Assembly: GCA_943846745.1 (NCBI GenBank) | Contig: OX044360.1 | Span: forward strand, 744,001 to 808,000 | Reading direction: 5' to 3' | Source of the DNA: Opacimonas sp002292215 | Lineage (GTDB): Bacteria > Pseudomonadota > Gammaproteobacteria > Enterobacterales > Alteromonadaceae | Length of the DNA stretch: 64,000 nucleotides | Part shown: in pieces, positions 36,156 to 44,905 of the stretch | Position numbering within the stretch: position 1 is the stretch's first letter | Layout: every line of letters begins with the position of its first letter | The notes under the pieces: model-generated | The model's input: the letters and a program-made list of their open reading frames with translations, nothing else | Database searches by the model: none | What the model was told of the DNA's origin: nothing | Position numbers and translations under genes: made by a program

Positions 36156-36846
36156 GGGTATCCGCTTGTTTTATAACACTCGCGATGGCCATTGCTGCAG
36201 CTAGAATATGTTGTTCTTGCGACATACCACTGGCCTTGCGAGGCTTAAGACTGTGGTCACCATCAAATAAATACTCCACCTGAACATTATCAGGGTATTG
36301 ATACGTTTCGATTTCGGCGCGGGTGCCAAATGTATCTCGCTCTCCCTGGCATATAAATATCGGTGAAGTTGCCGATTGTAACACTGCTAAGCGTAACGAG
36401 TCAGGTTTTCCGACTGGATGAAAAGGATATCCAATAATGGTCGCACCGATAATCGACTGAGCTGAGTTAGGATTAGGCTCGGCTAATGCCAAGGTGTTTA
36501 GGGCATGACATGCAACGCGCCCGCCCATTGATTTTCCGCCTATCCATAATGAATCAGTGCCAATCTGAGCCTGCACATAAGCAATCGCATTTAAGTACTC
36601 AACTTCTAATTTGGGTAGTCGCGCTGGTGGACGCCGTTTGCCCTCGGCTTTGGCTTGCGCCATATAGGCAAAATCAAATAACCAAACATGCACGCCTGAT
36701 GCATTCAATGCATTAGCCAAAGACAACATGAATGGATGCTGCGATCCAGCACCTGCTCCATGCGCAAAAAGCAAGTGTGCGTTAGAGGGCATTATACTAG
36801 GCTGCTTAAGCAAATTAGGTGGAAGACTTAAAGGGTCACTAGCCAT
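36139..36846 (-). CDS. Alpha/beta hydrolase, KANL3/Tex30-like
   Basis: 235 residues from ATG 36846. The start is fixed by an AGGAGG-type ribosome site that lies in the last codons of gcvA, one base after the gcvA stop. Alpha/beta hydrolase features: oxyanion HGAGAGSQHPFM, nucleophile elbow GGKSMGGRVA (Ser), acid region CQGERDTFGTR and catalytic His in FDGDHSLKP. The arrangement is that of the Tex30/KANL3-like group; substrate unknown. It is inserted between gcvA and DUF423 and coupled to both. Confidence 0.88.
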   Translation of the reverse strand: MASDPLSLPPNLLKQPSIMPSNAHLLFAHGAGAGSQHPFMLSLANALNASGVHVWLFDFAYMAQAKAEGKRRPPARLPKLEVEYLNAIAYVQAQIGTDSLWIGGKSMGGRVACHALNTLALAEPNPNSAQSIIGATIIGYPFHPVGKPDSLRLAVLQSATSPIFICQGERDTFGTRAEIETYQYPDNVQVEYLFDGDHSLKPRKASGMSQEQHILAAAMAIASVIKQADTHDATI

Positions 36847-36847
36847 A

Positions 36848-37741
36848 TCAATCCTCCTCCTCTTCAACTTGGCTTAATAGCCATTCACGAAACAAGGTGA
36901 TTTTTTCTTGTTCATGTTCACTATTCTCACTCACTATATAAAATCCATCTTTGGACTCTACGCGTTCTTCAAATGGGCAAATCAAGCGACCCGCATCAAT
37001 CTCGGGTTTTGCTAATAATGTATTTCCTAACGCTATGCCTTGACCTAATGCCGCAGCTTGCAAGACGAGCATTGAATGTGAAAATATCGGACCTTGGTTG
37101 ACATTAATCTTTTTAATGTCGAACTCCTTAAGCCAGTATTTCCAATTATCGCGTGATGAATCATGCAACAAGATATGTTCCGATAAGTCACTCAATTCTT
37201 CTAATGGTTTATCTGAGGCAAATAACATTGGCGAACATAATGGCGTCAAGTATTCTTTATGTAACTGTTCACTATGCAAACCTTGCCAGCGCCCTCGCCC
37301 ATAATATATCGCAATATCGGTGCTTTCATCTAAAAACCCTTCATCAAAATCTACGGCTTTAATACGCACATCAATATCTGGATACAAGGTCGAAAATTGA
37401 CTGATTCGTGGCACCAACCATTTGGCAGCAAAGCTAGGTGGCATCGCAACAGTAATCGACCCTTTGGCGCCTCTATTTAACAGTCGCTCAGTCGCATCCA
37501 CAATATGCGAAAAGATATCTTTGATATCGGAATAATACGCTTGGCCATCTTCTGTTAACAATAATGTACGATTTTTACGTAAAAATAACTTTATTGACAA
37601 AAACTCTTCTAATAACTTTATTTGATGGGATATCGCCGCTTGTGTAACAAAAAGTTCATCTGCAGCTTTGGTGAAGCTTAGGTGCTTAGCCGCCGAATCG
37701 AAAGCCTTCAGGGCATTTAATGGGGGTATTCGCTTAGCCAT
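36848..37741 (-). CDS. gcvA: Glycine cleavage regulator GcvA (LysR family)
   Basis: 297 residues. The helix-turn-helix start MAKRIPPLNALKAFDSAAKHLSFTKAADELFVTQAAISHQIKLLE is nearly that of E. coli GcvA, and the effector domain follows. GcvA activates or represses the glycine cleavage operon gcvTHP and itself according to glycine and purine supply. The upstream region contains a CTAAT inverted repeat, the element GcvA recognises, so autoregulation is likely. The protein ends in EEEED, whose codons supply the ribosome site of the next gene. Confidence 0.95.
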   Translation of the reverse strand: MAKRIPPLNALKAFDSAAKHLSFTKAADELFVTQAAISHQIKLLEEFLSIKLFLRKNRTLLLTEDGQAYYSDIKDIFSHIVDATERLLNRGAKGSITVAMPPSFAAKWLVPRISQFSTLYPDIDVRIKAVDFDEGFLDESTDIAIYYGRGRWQGLHSEQLHKEYLTPLCSPMLFASDKPLEELSDLSEHILLHDSSRDNWKYWLKEFDIKKINVNQGPIFSHSMLVLQAAALGQGIALGNTLLAKPEIDAGRLICPFEERVESKDGFYIVSENSEHEQEKITLFREWLLSQVEEEED

Positions 37742-37778
37742 TGCAATTATCAGTTATTAATGATTTGTAAATACTAAC

Positions 37779-37793
37779 ATTAGTTATTCTAAT
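37779..37793. promoter_or_regulatory. Candidate GcvA operator
   Basis: ATTAG and CTAAT, an inverted repeat with a 5-base spacer, match the LysR-type T-N11-A layout and the CTAAT core known for GcvA sites in E. coli. It lies 38 bases upstream of the gcvA start and between gcvA and the divergent small secreted protein gene. Confidence 0.6.
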
Positions 37794-37816
37794 GACAAAG
37801 ACATAATTCTTTTCAT

Positions 37817-37845
37817 TTTTCAAGGTTGTGTTTTCGGCATATTAT
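37817..37845 (+). promoter_or_regulatory. Candidate promoter of the small secreted protein gene
   Basis: TTTTCA and TATTAT with 17 bases between. Transcripts would start near 37852, at the foot of a GTTGAGGG/CCCTTAAC hairpin (37853-37872); a second inverted repeat TTCTAGA/TCTAGAA lies at 37882-37900. Confidence 0.4.
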
Positions 37846-37935
37846 GTGTCTCGTTGAGGGATGGCCCTTAACCTATCAAAATTCTAGAAATCGTCTAGAA
37901 CGATATTTAAAACATTTATTTTCTTGGAGAAAATT

Positions 37936-38331
37936 GTGAAAAAGTCCGTAGTACCATTTGTATCAGTTGTTGCCTTTGCGGTTATTGCTTCAAATAGTGT
38001 ACATGCAGCAGGTGTAAATCAAGATGATTTAGCCTTAGTTGCGTTAAACAAAGTTGCCGTTCAAAGTGTCATTTATGCTGCACTTACCCCCTCACCAGCT
38101 ATTGGCCGTGCTCGTGTTACTCAAGCACATGATAAGAACGACAATGTTATCGGTAAATCACAAGTAAAAGCAATCATTGCTCAAGAATTGAATCATAGCC
38201 TCAACATCACAAAGAGTGATTTATTAGGGTCAGAACCGATTTATGCAATTGATTTATTAGGGTCAGATCCACTTAAATTAATTGGATCTGACCCCATTTA
38301 TTCTAATGCTACTGCGATGCTAACTGACTAA
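37936..38331 (+). CDS. Small exported protein with C-terminal repeats, unknown function
   Basis: 131 residues from GTG 37936, which has GGAG eight bases upstream; a TTG at 37924 would lie inside that site. A signal peptide is clear (KKSVVPFVSVVAFAVIASNSVHA, cleaved before AGVNQ). The mature part is about 108 residues, no cysteine, no known domain. Its end has an 11-residue repeat: DLLGSEPIYAI, DLLGSDPLKLI, then GSDPIYS; in DNA this is a REP-like repeat and palindrome. The gene is divergent from gcvA and may be under GcvA control. Its last four bases overlap the convergent kdsA stop. Could be a real secreted peptide, or a gene whose tail was remodelled by a repeat element. Confidence 0.65.
   Translation: MKKSVVPFVSVVAFAVIASNSVHAAGVNQDDLALVALNKVAVQSVIYAALTPSPAIGRARVTQAHDKNDNVIGKSQVKAIIAQELNHSLNITKSDLLGSEPIYAIDLLGSDPLKLIGSDPIYSNATAMLTD
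38217..38294 (+). repeat. REP-like repeats: 18-bp direct repeat plus 12-bp palindrome
   Basis: TGATTTATTAGGGTCAGA occurs at 38217-38234 and exactly again at 38250-38267 (33-base period). GGGTCAGATCCA (38260-38271) and TGGATCTGACCC (38283-38294) form a perfect 12-bp inverted repeat with an 11-base loop. GGGTCAGA-type palindromes resemble REP elements linked to IS200-like transposases, from recall; no transposase is near. Confidence 0.7.
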
Positions 38332-39176
38332 TTAGCACTGGTATCAAGCGGTGGAAAGGATTTAACTAATTCATCTACCGCTAGCATCTGTGCCAAATAA
38401 GGCTCAAGTTTATCGAGCTTTAACGCACAAGGCCCATCGCATTTCGCTTCATTTGGATTTGGATGTGCTTCAATAAACAACCCTGCAATCCCCAACGCCA
38501 TTCCACTTCGGGCTAACTGTGCCGCTTGAGCGCGTCGACCATCGGCTGATGATTCACGCCCACCCGGTTTTTGTAACGCATGAGTCGCATCAAAAATCAC
38601 CGGTGCAAGGGATTTCATTTCGTCCATCGCTAACATATCAACGATTAGATTATTATAGCCGTAACAAGAACCACGTTCACATAACAGTATGTTTTCGTTG
38701 CCTGCTTCAGCAAATTTATTAATGATATGACGCATTTCATGTGCAGCTAAAAACTGTGGTTTTTTGACATTGATTACCGCACCTGTTTTGGCCATTGCCA
38801 CAACTAAATCCGTTTGACGTGCCAAAAATGCAGGTAACTGGATCACATCTACTACTTCTGCTACAGGCTGTGCTTGATAAGGTTCGTGAACGTCAGTAAT
38901 AATAGGTACGTTAAATGTCGCTTTGATTTCTTCAAAAATCTTTAAGCCTTCATCCAAACCGGGTCCGCGATAAGAATTAACTGATGAACGGTTCGCTTTA
39001 TCAAACGATGCCTTAAACACATAGCCAATGCCTAATTTTTCAGTGACACGTTGGTATTCTTCAGCAATACGCATCGCTAAATCACGCGACTCAAGGACAT
39101 TCATGCCCCCAAACAATACAAATGGAGCATCATTAGCTACGGTTAAATCGCCGACCTGACAAGAGGTAATCGTCAT
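38328..39176 (-). CDS. kdsA: 3-deoxy-8-phosphooctulonate synthase
   Basis: 282 residues, full length. It condenses phosphoenolpyruvate with arabinose-5-phosphate to Kdo-8-phosphate for lipid A core synthesis. Signature segments: FVLFGGMNVLESRDLAMRIAEEYQ, YVFKASFDKANRSSVNSYRGPGL, ITDVHEPYQAQPVAEV and FDATHALQKPGGRES. Last gene of the hemA-prfA-prmC-sirB-kdsA cluster, a typical gammaproteobacterial order. Confidence 0.98.
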   Translation of the reverse strand: MTITSCQVGDLTVANDAPFVLFGGMNVLESRDLAMRIAEEYQRVTEKLGIGYVFKASFDKANRSSVNSYRGPGLDEGLKIFEEIKATFNVPIITDVHEPYQAQPVAEVVDVIQLPAFLARQTDLVVAMAKTGAVINVKKPQFLAAHEMRHIINKFAEAGNENILLCERGSCYGYNNLIVDMLAMDEMKSLAPVIFDATHALQKPGGRESSADGRRAQAAQLARSGMALGIAGLFIEAHPNPNEAKCDGPCALKLDKLEPYLAQMLAVDELVKSFPPLDTSAN

Positions 39177-39206
39177 GTATTTTCCTTAATCTGATAATTT
39201 ATAATA

Positions 39207-39578
39207 TTAAAACAATGCTGTTTTGGTTATTGCAATCTTCCCGGTTAAGCCTAACCATGCAACCGCGCCAATCAGTGCAAAAACACGCATCGCATTGGTT
39301 CTTGCCCACTTTACTGCAACAACAGCAAGTAGTACATACGCAACTAAACCAATCAACTTGCTAGTAACCCATTCATCGACAAACGGGTATTGAGCGAGTG
39401 TGACGCACAGGCCTATTGCGGTGATGATCAGGACTGTATTAATGATATGTGGCAATACTTTTAACCATTTTGCTTCTTTCATTTTACTGTCCATTAAATG
39501 GGCTACGACTTGTAAAATTAAAAATAATAATGAAAGTGCAATTGCAGCTAAGTGTAGATGTTTAAAAGCCATGTACAT
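39207..39578 (-). CDS. SirB2-family membrane protein
   Basis: 123 residues with four hydrophobic helices (LAAIALSLLFLILQVVA, IINTVLIITAIGLCVTLA, LIGLVAYVLLAVVAVKWA, VFALIGAVAWLGLTGKIA). The MAFKHLHLAAIALSL start with paired His is typical of SirB2/YchQ. AAGGA seven bases upstream supports ATG 39578. Function unknown; the enterobacterial neighbour SirB1 is not present between this gene and kdsA. Confidence 0.92.
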   Translation of the reverse strand: MYMAFKHLHLAAIALSLLFLILQVVAHLMDSKMKEAKWLKVLPHIINTVLIITAIGLCVTLAQYPFVDEWVTSKLIGLVAYVLLAVVAVKWARTNAMRVFALIGAVAWLGLTGKIAITKTALF

Positions 39579-39651
39579 AATGAATTCCTTGAGTAATAAA
39601 ATAATAGTAAATTTTGTTATTGGTTGTTAGTTAGTTATTTTTAAAACGTAT

Positions 39652-40608
39652 TTAAGTTATTTTTTGACCTAGTGTGATCCTAGGGTGTTGTGCATAATCG
39701 CATAAAGTGGCGACTTGGCTAAAACCTTTGGCTGTAAATAATTGTTGAATTCTGTCAGCTTGTTGATACCCATGCTCAATTAGCAACCAGCCCCCCTTGT
39801 GCAAATAACCAGGAGCTTGCTCGACGATCAATTTAATATCCGCCAAACCATTATCTGCAGCAGTCAATGCAGTATCGGGTTCAAACCTTACATCGCCTTG
39901 CACTAAATACTCACTATCCGGCTCAACATAAGGTGGGTTGGATACAATAATATCAAATGTTCCACTCACCTGAGTAAACCAATCACTTTGCAAAATAGTA
40001 ACTCGCTCGGCGTGATTAGGAATTAGACGCTGCGCATTTTGTTTGGCTAATGCAACGGCTGCTGGGACAAAATCAACTGCTTGCACACGAATAGATGGGC
40101 ACTCTAAGGCGGCGCTAATGGCTATGGCTCCGGTACCTGTGCCAAGGTCCAGTAGGCGCGCCGTTATAACATCGACATTCGCACTTTCAGGGCTTTCGCC
40201 AGTTTTAGCTATTTCGCTTAGATCTGCGATTTTATCTATGATGACATCAACGAGTTGTTCTGTTTCTGGGCGTGGGATCAATGTAGCAGATGAAACTAAA
40301 AATTCGCGACCATAAAATTCTTGATAGCCAAGAATATAAGCTACGGGTTTTCCGCTACTGCGCTGTTGTATAAATTGTTGATATTTAGCCGATTGAGTAT
40401 CAGATAAGGTTTTATCCGACCAGGTATGAAGATAAGCACGATTGCAATCAAGAACTGCACATAGCAGCACTTGCGCATCGATTTTAGCATCGACAAGTGC
40501 ATGTCCGTTAGCGTTAGTTTGATCTAAATCCACGTGTTCCAACAAACATTGCTGCGCACCAAGAATCAGTGCATCAGCAATGGTGCAAGCTTGAGGTAAG
40601 CGCAACAC
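39652..40608 (-). CDS. prmC: Release factor glutamine methyltransferase PrmC
   Basis: 318 residues. It N5-methylates the Gln of the GGQ motif in RF1 and RF2. Motif I DLGTGTGAIAISAALE and the catalytic NPPY (IIVSNPPYVEPDSEY) are present, with an N-terminal helical domain including PVAYILGYQEFYGREF and RPETEQLVD. A 15-residue insertion (around SEIAKTGESPESANVDV) lengthens it a little relative to E. coli. Placed directly after its substrate gene prfA, eleven bases away. Confidence 0.97.
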   Translation of the reverse strand: MLRLPQACTIADALILGAQQCLLEHVDLDQTNANGHALVDAKIDAQVLLCAVLDCNRAYLHTWSDKTLSDTQSAKYQQFIQQRSSGKPVAYILGYQEFYGREFLVSSATLIPRPETEQLVDVIIDKIADLSEIAKTGESPESANVDVITARLLDLGTGTGAIAISAALECPSIRVQAVDFVPAAVALAKQNAQRLIPNHAERVTILQSDWFTQVSGTFDIIVSNPPYVEPDSEYLVQGDVRFEPDTALTAADNGLADIKLIVEQAPGYLHKGGWLLIEHGYQQADRIQQLFTAKGFSQVATLCDYAQHPRITLGQKIT

Positions 40609-40619
40609 AATATTCGCGA

Positions 40620-41705
40620 TTAATCTTCAGATAATGCAGCAAGCATATCTGCTTGGTGCTCTTGACGAATTGGTTCAAGTAACGCATCAACATCACCTGC
40701 AACAACATCATCAAGTTTGTATAATGTTAGGTTAATACGGTGGTCAGTTACTCGACCTTGAGGATAGTTATAAGTTCGAATACGCTCAGAACGGTCACCA
40801 CTACCGACCAATAATTTACGTGTACTGGCTTCTTCGGCGTCGCGTTTTTCTTGTTCGATATTATTGAGGCGTGATTGCAGCACCGACATAGCTTTAGCAC
40901 GGTTTTTGTGCTGAGAACGCTCATCCTGACATTCTACGACTACGCCACTTGGTAAATGCGTAATACGAATGGCAGAATCGGTTTTGTTAACATGCTGACC
41001 ACCTGCACCAGATGCACGGAACGTATCCACACGAAGATCAGCAGAGTTAATACTAATAGCTTCTGACTCTGGTACCTCCGCTAATACGGCAACTGTACAA
41101 GCCGAAGTATGAATACGCCCTTGGCTTTCCGTTTCGGGAACACGTTGAACTCGATGTCCTCCTGATTCAAATTTCAAGATCCCAAAGACGCCATCACCAA
41201 TCACATTGGCGATAACTTCTTTATAACCACCATGTTCTCCTTCGTTGGCAGAAACTTGCTCTACACGCCAACCTTTAGTTTCCGCATAACGCGAGTACAT
41301 ACGATATAAATCACCAGCAAAAATAGCTGCCTCATCACCACCTGCCCCAGCTCGAATTTCTAAGAAACAGTTGCTGTCATCTTGCGGATCACGCGGTAAC
41401 AACAAGATTTGCAATTCCTGTTCTAAGGTTTCGATTTGTGCTTTGGCTGCTTTGATTTCTTCTTGTGCCATTTCACGCATTTCAGCATCATCTTCTAGCA
41501 GCATCTCATGTGCTGAGGTTAGATCACCTTGTGCATCTTGATACTCGCGAAAACTTCGAACCACATCTTCTAATTGTGCGTATTCTTTAGACAATGCACG
41601 AAAACGATTTTGATCGCCAATCACAACAGGATCACTCAAGAGTGCTTGTACTTCTTCAAATCGTTCAACGAGGGTTTCGAGTTTTTGTACGACAGACGGT
41701 TTCAT
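40620..41705 (-). CDS. prfA: Peptide chain release factor RF1
   Basis: 361 residues, standard. Recognises UAA and UAG. The GGQ motif is in RASGAGGQHVNKTDSAIRITH and the codon-recognition PxT tripeptide is PET in RVPETESQGR. FLEIRAGAGGDEAAIFAGDL is the family signature. Located between hemA and prmC as in E. coli. Confidence 0.98.
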   Translation of the reverse strand: MKPSVVQKLETLVERFEEVQALLSDPVVIGDQNRFRALSKEYAQLEDVVRSFREYQDAQGDLTSAHEMLLEDDAEMREMAQEEIKAAKAQIETLEQELQILLLPRDPQDDSNCFLEIRAGAGGDEAAIFAGDLYRMYSRYAETKGWRVEQVSANEGEHGGYKEVIANVIGDGVFGILKFESGGHRVQRVPETESQGRIHTSACTVAVLAEVPESEAISINSADLRVDTFRASGAGGQHVNKTDSAIRITHLPSGVVVECQDERSQHKNRAKAMSVLQSRLNNIEQEKRDAEEASTRKLLVGSGDRSERIRTYNYPQGRVTDHRINLTLYKLDDVVAGDVDALLEPIRQEHQADMLAALSED

Positions 41706-41754
41706 GTAGTTCCAATAATGGTTAGATAGCAGCGTTCTGTGTCAATTTTGGACG

Positions 41755-43023
41755 TTATGATTTGTCTAAATTGACGTTAAGTGCGTCAGTTAATAATTCA
41801 AGAGTGCGATTATCCTGCAATTGCGCCGCTTGCGCTAGTGCTTTCGTCGGACCATGCATCATTTGGTTCGTTAATTTATAGCCAAATTCTTGTAAAACTT
41901 GCTCAGCCGCCATGCCTTCTTGCAGTTGGCTAAGTGCTTTGGAAATTAATTTGTCGCGCATTAAGGCTTGTGCCTCGCGATATATTTTAACCATATCGAC
42001 ATTTTCTTGCGCTTGTTGCCATTGCGTTACAAGTAAAATCTGTGCATCTATCATGGTTTGTGCTTGCTCAGCTGCTTGCTCACGGTTTGCCATGTTTTGC
42101 GCAACAATATGTTGCAAATCATCGACCGTATATAAATAAATCTCGTCTAACTTGGCAACTTCGCCTTCAATATCTCGTGGCACAGCAATATCAATCATTA
42201 ACATCGGCTTGTGTTTACGTTTTTCTAAGGCTTGCTCGACCATTCCTTTACCAATTAACGGTAATTGCGACGCTGTCGATGAAATGACGATATCAGCCAA
42301 AGGTAAATGTGTCGGCAATTGATTTAGTGTCATGGCTTGCCCACCAAAGCGCGTTGCAATTTCTTGAGCTTTACTGATCGTGCGGTTAGCGACATCTATA
42401 TTCACAGCACCTTGCTCGTGAAGATGCTTGGCAACTAAATCAATGGTTTCACCGGCACCAATTAATAACACGCGTGAACGCGCCAAATCGCCAAAAATTT
42501 GTTTGGCTAATTGCACCGCAGCAAATGCTACAGAGACAGCATTAGCACCAATATCGGTATCAGTACGGACTTTTTTTGCTACTTGAAAAGTATGATCAAA
42601 AATTCGTTGAAATTGCGTATTCAAGGCATCATGTCGTTTGGCATCACTTACCGCCTGCTTAACTTGCCCCAATATTTGCGGTTCACCCAAGATCAACGAA
42701 TCCAATCCAGATGCCACACGCATAATATGATTTAGGGCTGCTACATCTTGATGAATATAAATATGTTTAGCTAACTCATCATAATCACATTGATGAAAAT
42801 CCGCTAACCAGCGCACCAAAAAATCATTAGATTCTACTGTGTCATTCAGCTGAATATATAACTCTGTGCGGTTGCACGTAGAGAGTACCACCGAAGACGC
42901 AACAGGTTCTACCGTTTGCAAACTGGCAAAAGCATCAGTCATTGCATCTGGAGTAAAAGCGACTTTTTCTCTCAGTGCAACAGGTGCGGTATTGTGATTG
43001 ATGCCAATGGCAATTACGGTCAT
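41755..43023 (-). CDS. hemA: Glutamyl-tRNA reductase
   Basis: 422 residues. First committed step of C5-pathway tetrapyrrole synthesis, reducing Glu-tRNA to glutamate-1-semialdehyde with NADPH. The catalytic Cys is in VVLSTCNRTELY (residue 50), the Glu-binding SLILGEPQILGQVKQA follows, and the NADPH domain has LLIGAGETIDLVAKHL; a C-terminal dimerisation helix ends the protein. First gene of the minus-strand cluster to kdsA, divergent from lolB. Confidence 0.98.
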   Translation of the reverse strand: MTVIAIGINHNTAPVALREKVAFTPDAMTDAFASLQTVEPVASSVVLSTCNRTELYIQLNDTVESNDFLVRWLADFHQCDYDELAKHIYIHQDVAALNHIMRVASGLDSLILGEPQILGQVKQAVSDAKRHDALNTQFQRIFDHTFQVAKKVRTDTDIGANAVSVAFAAVQLAKQIFGDLARSRVLLIGAGETIDLVAKHLHEQGAVNIDVANRTISKAQEIATRFGGQAMTLNQLPTHLPLADIVISSTASQLPLIGKGMVEQALEKRKHKPMLMIDIAVPRDIEGEVAKLDEIYLYTVDDLQHIVAQNMANREQAAEQAQTMIDAQILLVTQWQQAQENVDMVKIYREAQALMRDKLISKALSQLQEGMAAEQVLQEFGYKLTNQMMHGPTKALAQAAQLQDNRTLELLTDALNVNLDKS

Positions 43024-43239
43024 GAAACTATTCGGTAGCTAATTTTCACAGGTATTGTACGAAAAAGGCGGAGTGATTAAAAGCTATTCACGCTAAGACT
43101 ATTAACCAATAACCTATTGCGATGTGTTTTAAATTTTACTATGGGCGTTTTTTTCATTATTCTTGAGTGCTTAGTTGTACTAATCTAATGTTGACATTCA
43201 TGGTTAGTATGCTGTTTATCGCCACAGGAATTGCCGAAT

Positions 43240-43875
43240 ATGCCCGTTGTGCCTCATCATTTTTGTAGATTGTTTAACTTTGCGTTACTTAGCCTCGTAC
43301 TCCTATTATTGAACGGCTGTACCTTATTGCAGTCTTCAGTGAAACCTAGTGCCAATCTAATCAAAGCTAATAATGTTACAGCACTGACACAATGGCAAGC
43401 CAATGGCAAAATAGCTATTATCAGCGAAAATAAGCGCCAATCTGCTAATTTTAATTGGCTGCAACACAACGAAGATTATAAAACTTACTTTAATACCTTT
43501 TTAGGGATCAATGTTCTAACGGTTAAACGTGATAGTGAAGGATTAATGATTACTGTTGAAGGAAATACTTATCAAGGTGACAACCCTGAGCAACTTGTAT
43601 TTGATTTAACCGGTTGGTGGCTACCCATGGACCAATTAAGTCATTGGCTAAAAGCTGACGTGTCTGGCGAAGAAGGGTCAATTACGCGTAATGCACAAGG
43701 ACAGATAAACCAGTTTATCCCCCATTGTTCGCAAACCCTATGCAGTACTGATTACGTGATTAATTATGGTGCATACCGCCAAGTTGAACAGTTATTATTA
43801 CCTCACAGTGTGACTTTGCAAGCAAACGGCTTAACGCGTCAAACCCTTAAAATTAAAATTCAACAATGGCGCTAA
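43240..43875 (+). CDS. lolB: Outer-membrane lipoprotein LolB
   Basis: 211 residues from ATG 43240 (AGGA about ten bases upstream; an upstream TTG at 43231 is less likely). Lipobox LLLLNGC. LolB receives lipoproteins from LolA and inserts them in the outer membrane. WQANGKIAIISENKRQSANFNWLQ and the LTGWWLPMDQLSHWLKA segment are characteristic. Precedes ispE by one base, divergent from hemA, as in E. coli. Confidence 0.95.
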   Translation: MPVVPHHFCRLFNFALLSLVLLLLNGCTLLQSSVKPSANLIKANNVTALTQWQANGKIAIISENKRQSANFNWLQHNEDYKTYFNTFLGINVLTVKRDSEGLMITVEGNTYQGDNPEQLVFDLTGWWLPMDQLSHWLKADVSGEEGSITRNAQGQINQFIPHCSQTLCSTDYVINYGAYRQVEQLLLPHSVTLQANGLTRQTLKIKIQQWR

Positions 43876-43876
43876 C

Positions 43877-44782
43877 ATGTCTTTATTAGCTCAATACCAA
43901 ACACAAGCATGGCCGTCACCCGCCAAACTCAATATGTTTTTGCATATCAGCGGACGTCGTGCCGACGGCTACCATGAACTGCAATCATTATTTCAAATGA
44001 CCGATTACGGAGATACGTTACGCTTTGCACCAAATGCAACAGGTACGGTGCGCTTGTTAACGGCATTTCCAGATGTTGAGCATGACAGTAACCTAATTGT
44101 CAAAGCGGCTCAATTACTCCAAGACTACTCTCACATAACCTCTGGTGTTGATATTACTATCGATAAGGTATTACCCATGGGTGGCGGGATTGGCGGAGGT
44201 TCAACGAATGCCGCAACAGTGTTAGTTGTACTCAATCAGTTATGGGAATGTGGTTTATCATTAGACCAGCTCGCTCAGTTAGGACTTGAACTTGGTGCCG
44301 ATGTGCCGGTTTTTGTACAAGGTAAAACCACATTTGCAGATGGAGTAGGTGAACATTTCACTCCAGCACCTACTCAACACAATGGATCAGATGCTGTTTT
44401 TTTAGTCATTCATCCTGGTGTGCATATTTCAACGCAACAAATATTTACTCATCCTAAATTGTGTAGAAACTCACCCAAAATCGATTTTCAAGACTATACT
44501 TTTGCCAAAACCCATAATGATTGCCAAGAATTAGTCGTAAACTTGTATCCTAAGGTTGCATATTTATTACAGCACTTGTTACACTACGCACCGTCGAGAT
44601 TGACAGGTACAGGTGCTTGCGTATTTGCGGTTTTTGACAAGGAAGCTTCTGCTCAACAGGTATTGCATGCATTGCAAGACCAACAAATATTAGACAATAC
44701 AACCCACGCATTTATTTGCAAAGGGGTGGCAGAATCACCACTGCACACAACAATAAAGTCGATATTTAACGTTCGGGAATAA
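43877..44782 (+). CDS. ispE: 4-diphosphocytidyl-2-C-methyl-D-erythritol kinase
   Basis: 301 residues, GHMP kinase of the MEP isoprenoid pathway. Substrate motif PSPAKLNMFLHISGRRADGYHELQSLFQ at the start, the ATP-binding glycine loop PMGGGIGGGSTNAATVL and the C-terminal LTGTGACVFAVFD are intact. Follows lolB closely and precedes tRNA-Gln and prs. Confidence 0.98.
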   Translation: MSLLAQYQTQAWPSPAKLNMFLHISGRRADGYHELQSLFQMTDYGDTLRFAPNATGTVRLLTAFPDVEHDSNLIVKAAQLLQDYSHITSGVDITIDKVLPMGGGIGGGSTNAATVLVVLNQLWECGLSLDQLAQLGLELGADVPVFVQGKTTFADGVGEHFTPAPTQHNGSDAVFLVIHPGVHISTQQIFTHPKLCRNSPKIDFQDYTFAKTHNDCQELVVNLYPKVAYLLQHLLHYAPSRLTGTGACVFAVFDKEASAQQVLHALQDQQILDNTTHAFICKGVAESPLHTTIKSIFNVRE

Positions 44783-44793
44783 GGAATTACAAT

Positions 44794-44869
44794 TGGGGTA
44801 TAGCCAAGCTGGTAAGGCAACGGGTTTTGATCCCGTCATCCGTAGGTTCGAGTCCTGCTACCCCAGCCA
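44794..44869 (+). tRNA. tRNA-Gln (TTG), copy 1
   Basis: 76 bases with CCA. Acceptor TGGGGTA/TACCCCA, anticodon stem ACGGG/CCCGT, loop TTTTGAT (anticodon TTG), T loop TTCGAGT. Lies between ispE and prs. Identical in sequence to copy 2 at 54448. Confidence 0.97.
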
Positions 44870-44905
44870 TTCTCTTTACATAACCTTCGCACTGAGGAAC
44901 AACCT

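Noticed and set aside
37821..37872. GcvB-like sRNA next to gcvA, because of the G/T-rich GGTTGTGTTTT
   Set aside because: No terminator follows, and the transcript would run into the secreted protein gene; the match to GcvB is too short.
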